NCBI GenBank assembly: GCA_014239555.1
Contig: JAAZYR010000005.1
Location: forward strand, 124,001 to 188,000
Source: Acidimicrobiales bacterium
GTDB taxonomy: Bacteria > Actinomycetota > Acidimicrobiia > Acidimicrobiales > Poriferisodalaceae
Reading direction: 5' to 3'
Length of the DNA stretch: 64,000 nt
Made by a program: the position numbers and the translations under genes. Of this stretch, positions 1 to 7,639 are shown in pieces. A model generated the notes under the pieces. It did not search any database. It had not been told where the DNA came from and saw only the letters and a list, made by a program, of their open reading frames with translations. Positions within the stretch are counted from its first letter, which is position 1, and every line of letters begins with the position of its first letter.

Positions 1-81
1 TGCGCCGAACCGTTTTTAACCAAAGACTTCTCACGCCCAATGGATTCGCGCTACTGGAAAGCAGGAGTTACTTCTAGATCT

Positions 82-588
82 CTACGCGTCAAGCACTGTG
101 TCGCCATCGCTGGGCTCAACAAGCGGGGCCTGCGTCGACCAAGGAAAGTTGATCCACCTATCGGTATATTTCCAAACGTATTCACAGTCCACGACGGAAC
201 GAGATTTTTCGTATAGGACCGCTGTCCTTACCTCAGCCACCTCACTCAGGCAGTGGTCACGAACCAGGGCGAGAGTGTGGCCGGTGTCCGCAACGTCGTC
301 AGCGATCAACACTTTGGTGTCACGTAAGTCAACTATGTCAACGTATGGCGGGAGCATGACTGGAACGTCTAGACGCTCGTCTACTCCTGTGTAGTACTCA
401 ACGTTCATGACGTAGAGATTCTTTACCGATAACGCGTAGCCCAAAGATCCAGCCACGAAAAGCCCACCTCGAGCTATGGCAAGAATGATGTCGGGACGGT
501 ATCCGTCATCGGCGACAAGGGTTGCGAGAGCACGAGACGCGATGCCGTAGTTGCTCCAATCCAGGACTTCGCGGGGCTGATCGTTCAC
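82..588 (-). CDS. Phosphoribosyltransferase (purine PRT-like)
   Basis: A 168-residue type I phosphoribosyltransferase. The PRPP-binding signature VLIADDVADTGHTL lies at residues 93-106, with the two adjacent acidic residues that hold the ribose hydroxyls, and an ARGG pyrophosphate loop lies at 39-42. The closest general type is the xanthine/guanine or regulatory PRT group, which salvages a purine base with PRPP in the cytoplasm; the base cannot be read from sequence. The start is GTG with no clear ribosome binding site. It diverges from the large membrane gene at 677 across 88 bases. A second PRT of the Hpt type lies at 61371-61934, so this is probably not the main hypoxanthine salvage enzyme. 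Confidence 0.85.
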   Translation of the reverse strand: MNDQPREVLDWSNYGIASRALATLVADDGYRPDIILAIARGGLFVAGSLGYALSVKNLYVMNVEYYTGVDERLDVPVMLPPYVDIVDLRDTKVLIADDVADTGHTLALVRDHCLSEVAEVRTAVLYEKSRSVVDCEYVWKYTDRWINFPWSTQAPLVEPSDGDTVLDA

Positions 589-676
589 TTGGGGGAAGTT
601 ACACCCATCAGCGTCTCAATCGTTGCGGTTAGCTCGACGATGTAACTCTTGCTGCCGACGCCACTAGCTTGTCCTA

Positions 677-2659
677 ATGCCGTTGCTGGCCCCGCAACAC
701 AAGCTAGTGCTGCGACATTTGCTGTCGCGGGGGGGCACCGCTTTGCCTAGCGAGCTGTCGATTGACATAGATCTCGCAACCGAAGATGTTCTGAACGCGC
801 TCGATTATCTTCATCGAACCGATTTAGCAACGCCGATGCCTCCCACTCCCGGACTAGCAGAAGGTCGCTGGTCGCTGACTGCACACGGCCGTCAAGTGGG
901 ACCCTCGTTAGTAAAAGGTGAGTCAATAGGCGCTTCCAACGACGACTCCATGGATCCTGCCGAAGGATGGGGTTTCCCTTGGCGGCCTGTGAAGAAAGAC
1001 CCTCCTGTTTACGCGAGGAACTTGCCACGTCCAAAACGACAGGGTCGAAAAGCACTGCGGCAGCCTCGATTCGCTTTGCATGTGCCCGATCGGCCACCTG
1101 AAAGGCGACGCTGGGGCTTATTGGCTCTCGCTTCATTGATGACAGTCACTGGGGCAGTGTTGCTATTAATGACCATCCGAAGTGTTGACATTGAGATTGC
1201 TGGAATCGAAGACGGTGTCGCATTGCAACCAAGTTCCATTGAGGGAATTCAGATTTCTTTCACGATTAACGGAGCAAACGCGCGGTCTGCGAACCTCCTG
1301 CTGGACGACTTTCCTGTAAGCGGCGTTCAACGTTACGGGAATCGAATTGTGTGGGTAGTTCCTCCCTTAACTGAAGGACCACATTCCTTGGAATTAGTGG
1401 TGCAACGACGGCTATACGGGCAAGTGTCTAGTTCGCTTGCCTTCAGTGTGGATGGCACGCCTCCGCTGATCGGTCTGCCGAATGTTTTAGAGCCAGTACC
1501 AATGAATGAGCCCGTCACTATCGCGGGGACCTCCGAACCCGGAGCGACCGTAGTGGTGGGCGGCATACCGATTGAGACCCGTGATGGTTCATTCATTCTC
1601 GAACTCGATGCGCCTCCGGCTGGACCGGTGTCGGTGTTAGCAATCGACCGGGCAGGCAACACAAGCACTTTCAACATGATTATTCCTATTGCCTACCCTC
1701 GGACGCAGGGCGTACACGTGAGCGCTGCCGCGTGGGCGCATAACGGTTTGAAAAACTCGGTGCTTGACTTAATCGAAGCGGGAAAGGTCACCGCTGTTGA
1801 AATAAGTCTCAAAAACGAAAGCGGTGTTGTTGGTTACGAGAGCGATGTGCCGTTGGCGCGCGAAATTGGGGCATCCACTGGCCTGTTCAACCTTCGTTCC
1901 GCTATTGAGGAACTGCATGCGTTAGATGTCAGAGTGATTGGCCGCATAGTTGCTTTCCGCGACCCGATTCTCTCGAAGTATGCCTGGGCACAAGGCAACC
2001 AAGACTGGGTGATCCAAACTTCTGATGGACGACCCCTCAGCAAATACGGGGGTTTCACGAACTTCCAAAATGTCAACGTTCAGAACTACAACCTCGACAT
2101 CGCCAGAGAGGCTGCTGAGGCTGGAATCGACGACATCCTTTGGGATTACATGAGACGTCCGGAGGGGCGGTTGGACAACATGTTCATACCGGGAGTCGGT
2201 TTGGATGACCCTTCGCCAATCATCGTAGATTTTTTGAGCAAATCTCAAACCTTGCTTCGCGAATATGGGGTATTCCAAGGTGTTTCCGTTTTCGGAATTT
2301 CGGCGACGAGGGGCGAGGCCATCGCACAAGACGTTTCGGGCATGGCTCATTACGTCGACTATGTAGCGCCCATGATCTACCCCTCTCATTGGTCTCGAGG
2401 CGAGTACGGAGTTGCGCACCCCGAAGCACAGCCTTACGACATCACTCGCGCTTCGCTAGCCGACTTTCAGCGGGTACTGGATGGCACGAACACTGCTTTA
2501 GTTCCCTGGCTTCAAGATTTTTCGATGAGAGTCCCTTACGGACCGGCTGAGGTTAAAGCTCAGATCGATGCTGCAGCCTCGTTGGGTATATACGACTGGT
2601 TGATTTGGGATCCCACGGTCACCTATACAGCCGAGGGGATTGTCGCTGCACCGAGTTAG
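677..2659 (+). CDS. Membrane protein: winged-helix-like N-terminus, TM, Ig-like repeats, DUF4015 glycoside-hydrolase-like domain
   Basis: A 660-residue single-span membrane protein. Residues about 6-76 look like a winged helix (two helices, then a GRWSLTAHGR wing). A basic linker full of R and K (about 115-145) precedes one hydrophobic segment at 146-166, which places the N-terminus inside. Outside there are two beta-rich Ig-like stretches (about 170-260 and 265-338). The C-terminal TIM-barrel-like domain runs from about 343 to 655 and resembles the DUF4015 putative glycoside hydrolases, with a conserved block around GRIVAFRDP (422-430) and an acidic DILWDYMRRPEG segment. The substrate is unknown, probably a polysaccharide. 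The winged-helix part is an inference from pattern; it could instead be a protein-binding domain. Confidence 0.75.
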   Translation: MPLLAPQHKLVLRHLLSRGGTALPSELSIDIDLATEDVLNALDYLHRTDLATPMPPTPGLAEGRWSLTAHGRQVGPSLVKGESIGASNDDSMDPAEGWGFPWRPVKKDPPVYARNLPRPKRQGRKALRQPRFALHVPDRPPERRRWGLLALASLMTVTGAVLLLMTIRSVDIEIAGIEDGVALQPSSIEGIQISFTINGANARSANLLLDDFPVSGVQRYGNRIVWVVPPLTEGPHSLELVVQRRLYGQVSSSLAFSVDGTPPLIGLPNVLEPVPMNEPVTIAGTSEPGATVVVGGIPIETRDGSFILELDAPPAGPVSVLAIDRAGNTSTFNMIIPIAYPRTQGVHVSAAAWAHNGLKNSVLDLIEAGKVTAVEISLKNESGVVGYESDVPLAREIGASTGLFNLRSAIEELHALDVRVIGRIVAFRDPILSKYAWAQGNQDWVIQTSDGRPLSKYGGFTNFQNVNVQNYNLDIAREAAEAGIDDILWDYMRRPEGRLDNMFIPGVGLDDPSPIIVDFLSKSQTLLREYGVFQGVSVFGISATRGEAIAQDVSGMAHYVDYVAPMIYPSHWSRGEYGVAHPEAQPYDITRASLADFQRVLDGTNTALVPWLQDFSMRVPYGPAEVKAQIDAAASLGIYDWLIWDPTVTYTAEGIVAAPS

Positions 2660-2679
2660 GGAGCGACAGTGTTCCAGCG

Positions 2680-4341
2680 CTATTCATCCAAGAGGCTTTG
2701 ACGCAACTTGTATTTCTGAACTTTTCCACTTGGAGTCATTGGAAAGTCCTCAACGAGCACAAGGTCCTCAGGCCAAAATTGTGGTGTCACTTCGTGTGTT
2801 TGAAGGAATTCAGTGAGATTCGCCAGTGTCGGCGGATCTCCCGAAGGCAGCACGAAGACACACCCGATTTCTCCGAGTCGTTCATCTGGTTTACCAACAA
2901 TTGCCACTCCCGATACAAGGGGGTGACGTAACAAGATGTCCTCTATTTCCTTTACCGGAACATTTTCGCCGCCTCGAATAACGATGTCTTTTGATCGTCC
3001 GGTGATTTGGATGTATCCGTCATCGTTCATGACGGCACGGTCACCAGTGTCAAACCACGTGCCCTGCCAAGACGCTTCACTCAAAGCGCGTCCCTGTACG
3101 TATCCCACGAAAAGCTCTGAGCCGCGACATTGGAGGTGGCCTTCAGTTCCTACAACTGATTCCCCGTCATCATCTATGACGCGAACATCATTACCGGGAA
3201 GAGGGCAGCCGTCGGTGAGTCGCAGCGTGAGAGAGTCAGAAGGACGGCCCACCGTAAGCAAAGCACATTCAGTCATCCCCCAACCTGGAAGAACGACACA
3301 GGGGAGCGTCGCATCGGCGTGTTCAAGCACCGATTCGGGGACTGCGGCACCGGCACACACGAATCGCTTCCAGCTCGATAAATCGCGTTCCTTGACTTGG
3401 TCCACTGCGAGTACGTCAGCAAGAAACGGTGTTGCCCCCATCGATATCTGAATCTTGTGACGTTCGATCAAATCAACAAACTCTTCAGGATCCCATACGT
3501 CTTGCAGGACGACATGTCCGCCCAAGGTAAGTGGGGCTCGAATGCCATAGAGATAACCGGTTTGGTGAGCAAGGGTTGATGCCATATGAAACGTGTAGCC
3601 CGGGCCGATGTCGGCGCCGATGGGTGACGAGATACCTTCACAGACGGCTTCAACCCATAGATCCACGGCCACATTGAGCGTGTTCTGGGTATGCATCACT
3701 CCTTTCGGCTGTCCTGTAGTGCCGGAGGTGAACATCACTTCACATACATCGTGAGTTCCTGGCCTAAGCAGGTCAACAGCCGCTCGGTCGTAGGAGGAGA
3801 ATCGACCTTGTTCGAGGAGGTCTTCCCAGCTCAGCGCGTCGGCTATCGAACCTTCGCCGACGGTCACTATCTCTTTCACCCACGGACAACGTTCTCTTAG
3901 GTCTGCGTGCATGGCTCCCAACTCGAACCCTCGAAATTCGTTAGCGGTCACCACCACAGCCGGTCGAGCAAGTTCGCTCATGACCAGAACTTCGTTCGTT
4001 CTAAATATTGGTGCTACAGGATTAATTACGCCGCCGATCCGCTCAACTGCAGCGACCGTGACTAAGAAGTGGCGCCAATTCGGTAGTTGAACCTGCACCA
4101 CGACACCAGGGCGAACGCCGAGTTCAAGTAAACCGCGACTTATTTCATCTACTTGAACCGCAAATTCTGACCAAGTCATAGACCCGAAGCGATCTGTCAC
4201 AACCACCTGTTCACCTCGCTCCGAGGCCCAATGATCAATGAGCGGATCAAAAAATCTTTCCGGCCAATCGCCAGCTTCGATGGTTGTCAAAATTCGCGAC
4301 TGACTCAACGTGGTTTCAAAGAATCCCTTCGATGTGGGCAT
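2680..4341 (-). CDS. Acyl-CoA synthetase / AMP-dependent CoA ligase
   Basis: A 553-residue ANL-superfamily ligase that activates a carboxylic acid to its CoA thioester through an acyl-AMP. Motifs in order: P-loop TSGTTGQPKG at 205-214, GWGMTE, YIQITGRSKD with the hinge Asp, and a C-terminal PSGK carrying the adenylation Lys. The N-terminal layout resembles cyclohexanecarboxylate/medium-chain acid CoA ligases, but the acid is not readable. A good AAAGGAG site precedes the ATG. It lies 26 bases after the F420-type oxidoreductase at 4368-5309 on the same strand, so the two are probably cotranscribed and serve one catabolic route. It converges with the membrane gene ending at 2659. Confidence 0.9.
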   Translation of the reverse strand: MPTSKGFFETTLSQSRILTTIEAGDWPERFFDPLIDHWASERGEQVVVTDRFGSMTWSEFAVQVDEISRGLLELGVRPGVVVQVQLPNWRHFLVTVAAVERIGGVINPVAPIFRTNEVLVMSELARPAVVVTANEFRGFELGAMHADLRERCPWVKEIVTVGEGSIADALSWEDLLEQGRFSSYDRAAVDLLRPGTHDVCEVMFTSGTTGQPKGVMHTQNTLNVAVDLWVEAVCEGISSPIGADIGPGYTFHMASTLAHQTGYLYGIRAPLTLGGHVVLQDVWDPEEFVDLIERHKIQISMGATPFLADVLAVDQVKERDLSSWKRFVCAGAAVPESVLEHADATLPCVVLPGWGMTECALLTVGRPSDSLTLRLTDGCPLPGNDVRVIDDDGESVVGTEGHLQCRGSELFVGYVQGRALSEASWQGTWFDTGDRAVMNDDGYIQITGRSKDIVIRGGENVPVKEIEDILLRHPLVSGVAIVGKPDERLGEIGCVFVLPSGDPPTLANLTEFLQTHEVTPQFWPEDLVLVEDFPMTPSGKVQKYKLRQSLLDE

Positions 4342-4367
4342 CAGCAGTCTCCTTTAGCAATGTTGAT

Positions 4368-5309
4368 TCATTGTTCGGGTCGAAAACGAGGAAGAACTTC
4401 CTGCGCCATGAAACGCTCAGCCTCTTCTACATAGTGCATTGGGGATGCGGCGCTAAGAATGATCGTTCGGGCCCCGGAATCAACGTACTCGCCTAGCCGT
4501 TCCGCGCATCGGTCCGGGTCACCAGCAATCGCATATTTGTCAATCATCTTGCTGAAATCTTGGTTGTATTGCTTTGAAAGACGCTGGTTCGCGTAGTCGA
4601 TGGCAGTGGCGTTGTCCTCATGGCAGCAGAAAAAAATAAAAAGCCCAGGGTCAACCGGAGAGTCGTTGCCTTCATCCGCTCGATAGTCCGCAATTCTAAG
4701 GTTGGATTCGACAAGCATGTCTGGTGTGTACATATACGGAAGCCAACCGGTGCCATAGCGAGCGGCGCGACGCCACGCCGCTTCCTTTCGACCTGAAATC
4801 CAGATCGGTGGCGATGGTTGTTGGACGGGTTTAGGTTCTAACGTCACACCCGAAAGTTGGTTGAACTGGCCTTGAAAGTGAACCTCATCTTCTGTGAAGA
4901 GCCGTTTCATAATTTCAAGGGCTTCATTGGTTCGAGCACCGCGTTCCGAAACAGGGACTCCAGAGGCCTCGAACTCCAGTGGAAGCTCGCCTCCCACACC
5001 AATTCCCATATGGAAACGTCCACCGGAAGCTACGTCTAAAGCTGCTGCTTGTTTCGCCGCAAGCACCGCTGGGTATAAGGGAAGAAGAGTAATGGTGGAC
5101 ATCAGCTTCAGTTTTGTCGTCGCCCCAGCTGCCACCGCTAGAGAAATAAACGCGTTCGAACAGGGGACGTGGAAGAAGACGTGCTCCCCCGTGGTGGCGT
5201 AGTCATACCCAAGTTCTTCTATCGCTCGCGCTTGTTCAGCTATCTGGTCGGCACGTCGCATCGACAAACCGAATTGAATTTTCGACTGTGTTTGCTGATC
5301 ACTACCCAC
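4368..5309 (-). CDS. LLM-class flavin/F420-dependent oxidoreductase
   Basis: A 313-residue luciferase-like (beta/alpha)8 barrel protein. The family signs are the early ARAIEELGYDYATTGEHVF strand, the mid-protein GRFHMGIGVGGEL block and the later PPIWISGRKEAAWRRAARY block. In actinobacteria such proteins usually carry hydride from reduced F420, or use FMN. The start is GTG with AGAGGTGA just before it. It is translated ahead of the CoA ligase at 2680-4341, suggesting an oxidation or reduction linked to the acid that the ligase activates. Neither cofactor nor substrate can be proven from sequence. A second, shorter paralogue lies at 6806-7639. Confidence 0.88.
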   Translation of the reverse strand: MGSDQQTQSKIQFGLSMRRADQIAEQARAIEELGYDYATTGEHVFFHVPCSNAFISLAVAAGATTKLKLMSTITLLPLYPAVLAAKQAAALDVASGGRFHMGIGVGGELPLEFEASGVPVSERGARTNEALEIMKRLFTEDEVHFQGQFNQLSGVTLEPKPVQQPSPPIWISGRKEAAWRRAARYGTGWLPYMYTPDMLVESNLRIADYRADEGNDSPVDPGLFIFFCCHEDNATAIDYANQRLSKQYNQDFSKMIDKYAIAGDPDRCAERLGEYVDSGARTIILSAASPMHYVEEAERFMAQEVLPRFRPEQ

Positions 5310-5674
5310 AGGTCACCTCTTTGTTGTGGAATTGACCGTAGTCGCGGCGCCAGCTGCTAACGGAAAATCGAAGGACCGGACACCCATTCCGGGCGCCCGG
5401 TCCATCGCTGTCCGTGCGTTGGGGTAGATCGGTAGCTGGCTGCCGAAGCAGTTCAGCTTCCCCCCTTTGCTGTCGGCGCCTCCCCCGTGGAAAGTGGCAC
5501 CAACAATCACGCCTGGTTCGGTTTTCGGGCCGCACCTGGTTGGCCCAAAACCCGCCCCAGACGATGGATGGAGCCTATGCTTTTCACTTACTGAACGCAA
5601 ATTTAGTAACTTCGGACGCCTGCCCAGAACGGCTTTTATGGGCGCAGAAGGGTGGTCAGTGCTAGGCCAGAGGG
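5310..5674. other. 365-base intergenic stretch between divergent genes
   Basis: No recognisable gene. It separates the minus-strand LLM gene from the plus-strand serine hydrolase and should hold both promoters. The minus strand is open from 5684 down to a stop at 5313, only three bases before the LLM start. The upstream part is rich in Ser, Pro and Arg, typical of a chance frame, but the last 65 or so codons read more like protein (Gly-rich, around GATFHGGGADSKGG). That part could be a remnant of a lost gene. The stretch also seems richer in G and C than its neighbours. No family is recognised. Confidence 0.4.
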
Positions 5675-6793
5675 ATGAGCACACACGAAATCGACGCGCA
5701 ACGGGTGACGGAACTAATTACGCGTTGCCGTAAAGAGGTCGATGAAGGCCTCCTGCCCAGTTGCCAAATCGCAATAGGTTTCGAGGGTGAAATCGTCGTT
5801 GATGAAACCATTGGTGATGCAGTTCCAGAAACTAGATACTGCTTTTTTTCGGCGACAAAACCGTTTGTCGCAGCGGCTATGTGGCAATTATTAAGCGAAG
5901 ATTTGGTTCAACTAAAGGCACCAGTTTCTTCATATCTTCCAGAGTTCGCGGAAAACGGCAAGCAAGAAATCACTGTCGAACAGGTGATGTTGCACACTTC
6001 GGGTTTCCCTCACGCTCCAATGGGTCCCAACGTGTGGGCAACAGCTAAAAGTCGTCGCCAACGTATGGCCGACTGGCGGCTCAATTGGGAACCAGGAACA
6101 CGTTACGAATATCACCCAACAAGCGCCCATTGGGTACTTGCTGAAATTATCAACGAGGTCACCGGAGAGCACTACGCAGACGAAATTCACCGCAGAGTAA
6201 CAACGCCTCTTGGGCTCTCTCGCATTCTTGGGATCGATCCAGAGGACCAGGAGGGCATTGCTGACCTCACCTTATGTGAGGGAGAAGCCACTCCAGATGA
6301 ACTCGAGGCCGTATTCGGTGTTCGGTCCATGCCGCCCAGTGAAGTCAACGATGAAACGATTATCCGGTTCAACGATCCCGATACAAGAGCAGTGGGAGTG
6401 CCTGGCGGCGGCGGCTACGGCCGTGCGGCTGACCTCGCCGGATTTTACCAAGCCCTGCTTCACAACCCTGGGGATGTGTGGGACTCCACGATGCTCGACA
6501 ACGCTGTTGGACAGGTCCATAACAATCTGCCAGACCCAATGGGGGTTCCGGCTAATCGAGGTCTTGGGGTAATTCTCGCCGGCGACGACGGCATGACCAA
6601 CCGTCGCGGTTTAGGACGCACGGTGTCGCCGCGTGCCTTTGGACACAACGGTGTCGGTGGCCAAATTGCTTTCTGTGATCCTGATACGGGACTGTCATTC
6701 GCCTACGCAACTAACGGCTTAGACCGTCACCAGGTGCGGCAGCCTCGCCGAGGGACATCAATCGCTAGCCTCGCTGCAAACTGTGCTGTTTGA
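5675..6793 (+). CDS. Beta-lactamase-family serine hydrolase (EstB/class C-like)
   Basis: A 372-residue serine hydrolase of the penicillin-binding/class C beta-lactamase fold. The SxxK catalytic tetrad is S59-A-T-K62 in the block CFFSATKPF. A WEPGTRYEYHPTSAHW block supplies the tyrosine motif, and a late FGHNGVGG block stands where class C enzymes have KTG. No signal peptide is visible, so it is probably a cytoplasmic esterase or amidase rather than a drug-resistance beta-lactamase. Thirteen bases downstream begins an LLM oxidoreductase, then a CoA-transferase, forming one plus-strand operon. It may cleave a lactone, ester or amide intermediate in that pathway (inference). Confidence 0.88.
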   Translation: MSTHEIDAQRVTELITRCRKEVDEGLLPSCQIAIGFEGEIVVDETIGDAVPETRYCFFSATKPFVAAAMWQLLSEDLVQLKAPVSSYLPEFAENGKQEITVEQVMLHTSGFPHAPMGPNVWATAKSRRQRMADWRLNWEPGTRYEYHPTSAHWVLAEIINEVTGEHYADEIHRRVTTPLGLSRILGIDPEDQEGIADLTLCEGEATPDELEAVFGVRSMPPSEVNDETIIRFNDPDTRAVGVPGGGGYGRAADLAGFYQALLHNPGDVWDSTMLDNAVGQVHNNLPDPMGVPANRGLGVILAGDDGMTNRRGLGRTVSPRAFGHNGVGGQIAFCDPDTGLSFAYATNGLDRHQVRQPRRGTSIASLAANCAV

Positions 6794-6805
6794 AAGAAGG
6801 CGTTA

Positions 6806-7639
6806 ATGCGGTTCGGATTCACACTTCCCAACAACTTTGGTGTCGAGGACCCTCACAACGTCGTGGGGTTGGGAGTTCAAGCTGAACAACTAGGTTTCGA
6901 TTCAGTGTGGGTCAACCACCATGTCATCAACGTTGGCTACGTCCATGACCGCTTAGGGCAAGCTCCGTATCACGATGCTCTGGTTATTTTGACCTGGCTC
7001 GCAGCCAACACAAGCAACGTCACTCTCGGAACTAGCGTTTTAGTGATGCCCTATTTGCATCCCATGATTTTGGCGAAGGAAATTTCGACGCTGGATCACC
7101 TCAGTGGGGGACGAATAACACTTGGACTTGGAGTAGGCAGCCTCCCCGAAGAAAATAAGATCCTGGGCTCCGATTACAACAACCGCGGGCAGTACAGCAA
7201 CGAGTTTGTCGAAGTGCTCCTGCGCCTATGGACTCGTGACGAGGCGAGCTTTGAGGGACAGCATTGGCAATTTGAAGGAGTAGTCACCTCCCCCAAGCCG
7301 TTACAGAAGCCCCATCCGCCGATCGTGATTGGAGGCAATCGCGCGCCCGCGTTGCGACGAGTGGCCCAGTTGGCCGATGGATGGCACCCCTTGGGAATCT
7401 CCCCGTCAGGAGTGACTGAACGGCTCAGCATCATCCGTAGGGAAGCCGAGATTGCCGGCCGTACTGATACGAAATTTCTGGTTCAGATACGACGCGACTT
7501 CGACGGGGTAGACGCTGAGTTAATCGAAGCGTACGAAAATGCTGGAGTGACCGACTTGGTGTTGTCCTGCAACACTGGCGACGTTGGCATCATCTCCGAC
7601 ACCCTTACTGCCTTTGCTGCACATCACATTCGGCCGTGA
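6806..7639 (+). CDS. LLM-class F420-dependent oxidoreductase
   Basis: A 277-residue luciferase-like monooxygenase-family protein. Visible family blocks are the FDSVWVNHH strand, the PYLHPMILAKE block, LSGGRITLGLGVGS and KPHPPIVIGGNR. It resembles actinobacterial proteins annotated as F420-dependent (TIGR03619-type); true monooxygenase activity is not implied. AAAGAAGG precedes the ATG. Its TGA overlaps the GTG start of the CoA-transferase by four bases, so translation is probably coupled. It is shorter than the paralogue at 4368-5309 and only distantly similar, so the two likely act at different steps. Confidence 0.88.
   Translation: MRFGFTLPNNFGVEDPHNVVGLGVQAEQLGFDSVWVNHHVINVGYVHDRLGQAPYHDALVILTWLAANTSNVTLGTSVLVMPYLHPMILAKEISTLDHLSGGRITLGLGVGSLPEENKILGSDYNNRGQYSNEFVEVLLRLWTRDEASFEGQHWQFEGVVTSPKPLQKPHPPIVIGGNRAPALRRVAQLADGWHPLGISPSGVTERLSIIRREAEIAGRTDTKFLVQIRRDFDGVDAELIEAYENAGVTDLVLSCNTGDVGIISDTLTAFAAHHIRP

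Noticed and set aside
5675-6793. Serine hydrolase as a beta-lactam resistance gene
   Set aside because: There is no export signal and it sits in a CoA-linked catabolic operon; an esterase-type role is more likely.
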